In this document: positions 63,367-64,000 of the stretch, piece after piece
Layout: every line of letters starts with the position of its first letter
How positions within the stretch are numbered: position 1 is the first letter of the stretch
Source: Chitinophaga oryziterrae
GTDB taxonomy: Bacteria > Bacteroidota > Bacteroidia > Chitinophagales > Chitinophagaceae
Length of the DNA stretch: 64,000 nucleotides
NCBI RefSeq assembly: GCF_009758125.1
Contig: NZ_WRXO01000011.1
Location: forward strand, 1-64,000
Direction of reading: 5' to 3'
Made by a program: the position numbers and the translations under genes
The notes under the pieces: generated by a model
Told to the model about the DNA's origin: nothing
What the model saw: only the letters and a program-made list of their open reading frames with translations
Databases searched by the model: none

Positions 63367-64000
63367 GTGACGTAACAATAGCATCCACCATTGAAACCCA
63401 GATCAGTAACATCACTGCAGCCCTGGAAGATAAGGAAGAGTTTATCCACAGCGCTTCCTATGAGATCGGTTTACTGGGATTGTCCCTGTATTACTGTTAT
63501 TATGCAAAATATACGGGAGATGAAAGGTATTATGGTAAAGCGGAAGAGTACCTGGTAAAAGGACTGTCCGCTTTGGACCTCCCCAATTTCAAACGTCTGT
63601 ATGCTTCTGATTCGCTGGATAGCCACCTGGCACATATTGGTCGGTTCCTGGAATTCAGCAAGCTGCAGAACTTCCTGGATATGGATACACAGGAATACCT
63701 GCAGGACCTCGATAAAACACTTTCCGGACTGATGCAAAGCAAGATTTCCATAGGGGATTTTGATATCAACAGCGGGGCTATGGCTGCCGGCTTCTACTAT
63801 CTCAGCCGTCTTAAAAATGAACCCAGCGTAAGTGAGCAGCTATCCATACTCGTGCATGGCATTAAAGAACAGGCAATAAAGGATGAAGATGGCGATTATT
63901 ACTGGTCGTCTCCTTCCTTATTCCAACGGGTGTACCTGGGTATCTCTCATGGTTCCTGCCTGGTGATCTCATTTTTAGCAAATGCCTGTGAACAAAATAT
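63363..64000 (+). CDS. LanC-type lanthionine synthetase, 5' part (cut by window end)
   Basis: The frame opens at ATG 63363 inside the LanB stop (4-base overlap) and stays open for 212 codons to the window edge. The visible part shows the alpha-toroid repeats typical of LanC: YEIGLLGLSLYYCYY near residue 33, DFDINSGAMAAGFYYLSRL near 132, and GISHGSCLVISFL near 195, the family SHG motif. The zinc-binding Cys and Cys-His positions should lie further on and cannot be checked. LanC adds core Cys thiols to dehydrated residues to close the rings. Confidence 0.9.
   Translation, partial: MSDVTIASTIETQISNITAALEDKEEFIHSASYEIGLLGLSLYYCYYAKYTGDERYYGKAEEYLVKGLSALDLPNFKRLYASDSLDSHLAHIGRFLEFSKLQNFLDMDTQEYLQDLDKTLSGLMQSKISIGDFDINSGAMAAGFYYLSRLKNEPSVSEQLSILVHGIKEQAIKDEDGDYYWSSPSLFQRVYLGISHGSCLVISFLANACEQN

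Overview
The window looks like a chromosomal stretch of a Bacteroidota member, most probably a Chitinophaga-type Chitinophagaceae. The signs are two SusC/SusD pairs, a one-protein hybrid sensor/AraC regulator, an ECF sigma/FecR pair, the type IX secretion (T9SS) translocon gene sprA, a PorV-like gene, proteins ending in T9SS sorting domains, start codons without Shine-Dalgarno sites, and class I lanthipeptide precursors with double-glycine leaders. Genus assignment is inference from gene content.

Layout. 1-1000: probable end of an IS21-like element, a SymE-like small protein, a 58-codon ORF and a long inverted repeat. 1079-15494: a polysaccharide utilisation locus (hybrid sensor-regulator, SusC, SusD, GH30 subfamily 8 glucuronoxylanase, CE1-type esterase), an oppositely oriented APS kinase/sulfotransferase pair, and a CE12-type acetylesterase. 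The enzymes point to decorated glucuronoxylan. 15668-27449: an orphan LuxR-type response regulator, a 3,224-residue T9SS adhesin with about 25 Ig-like repeats (ten of them nearly identical 267-bp units), and a PorV-family outer-membrane protein beside it. 27629-37444: a periplasmic sugar isomerase-like protein and, on the minus strand, a sigma/FecR-controlled SusCD operon with an SGNH hydrolase whose catalytic blocks are circularly permuted and an FAD-dependent oxidoreductase. 37477-44652: sprA.

44908-55712: an M23 peptidase fused to tandem BTRD-like repeats, a ten-repeat IPT/TIG T9SS protein, a nested inverted-repeat element, a YfhO membrane protein with a CNNM/CBS protein, a divergent HxlR regulator/SDR pair, a Cys-rich secreted peptide and a retropepsin-like protein. 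55920-56450: a wrecked GH36 alpha-galactosidase.

56545-64000 (cut by the window edge): a class I lanthipeptide cluster. Three precursors (54, 71, 73 aa) share one leader and carry one or two copies of a 12-residue Ser/Thr/Cys unit, repeated every 16 residues. They are followed by a terminator, a TonB-receptor-like outer-membrane protein, a full-length LanB and the start of a LanC. Precursors 1 and 3 are each preceded by the same 51-bp element (44/51 identical: a 14-bp palindrome, a small hairpin and a conserved reading frame). This cluster and the permuted SGNH hydrolase are the most novel-looking parts of the window.
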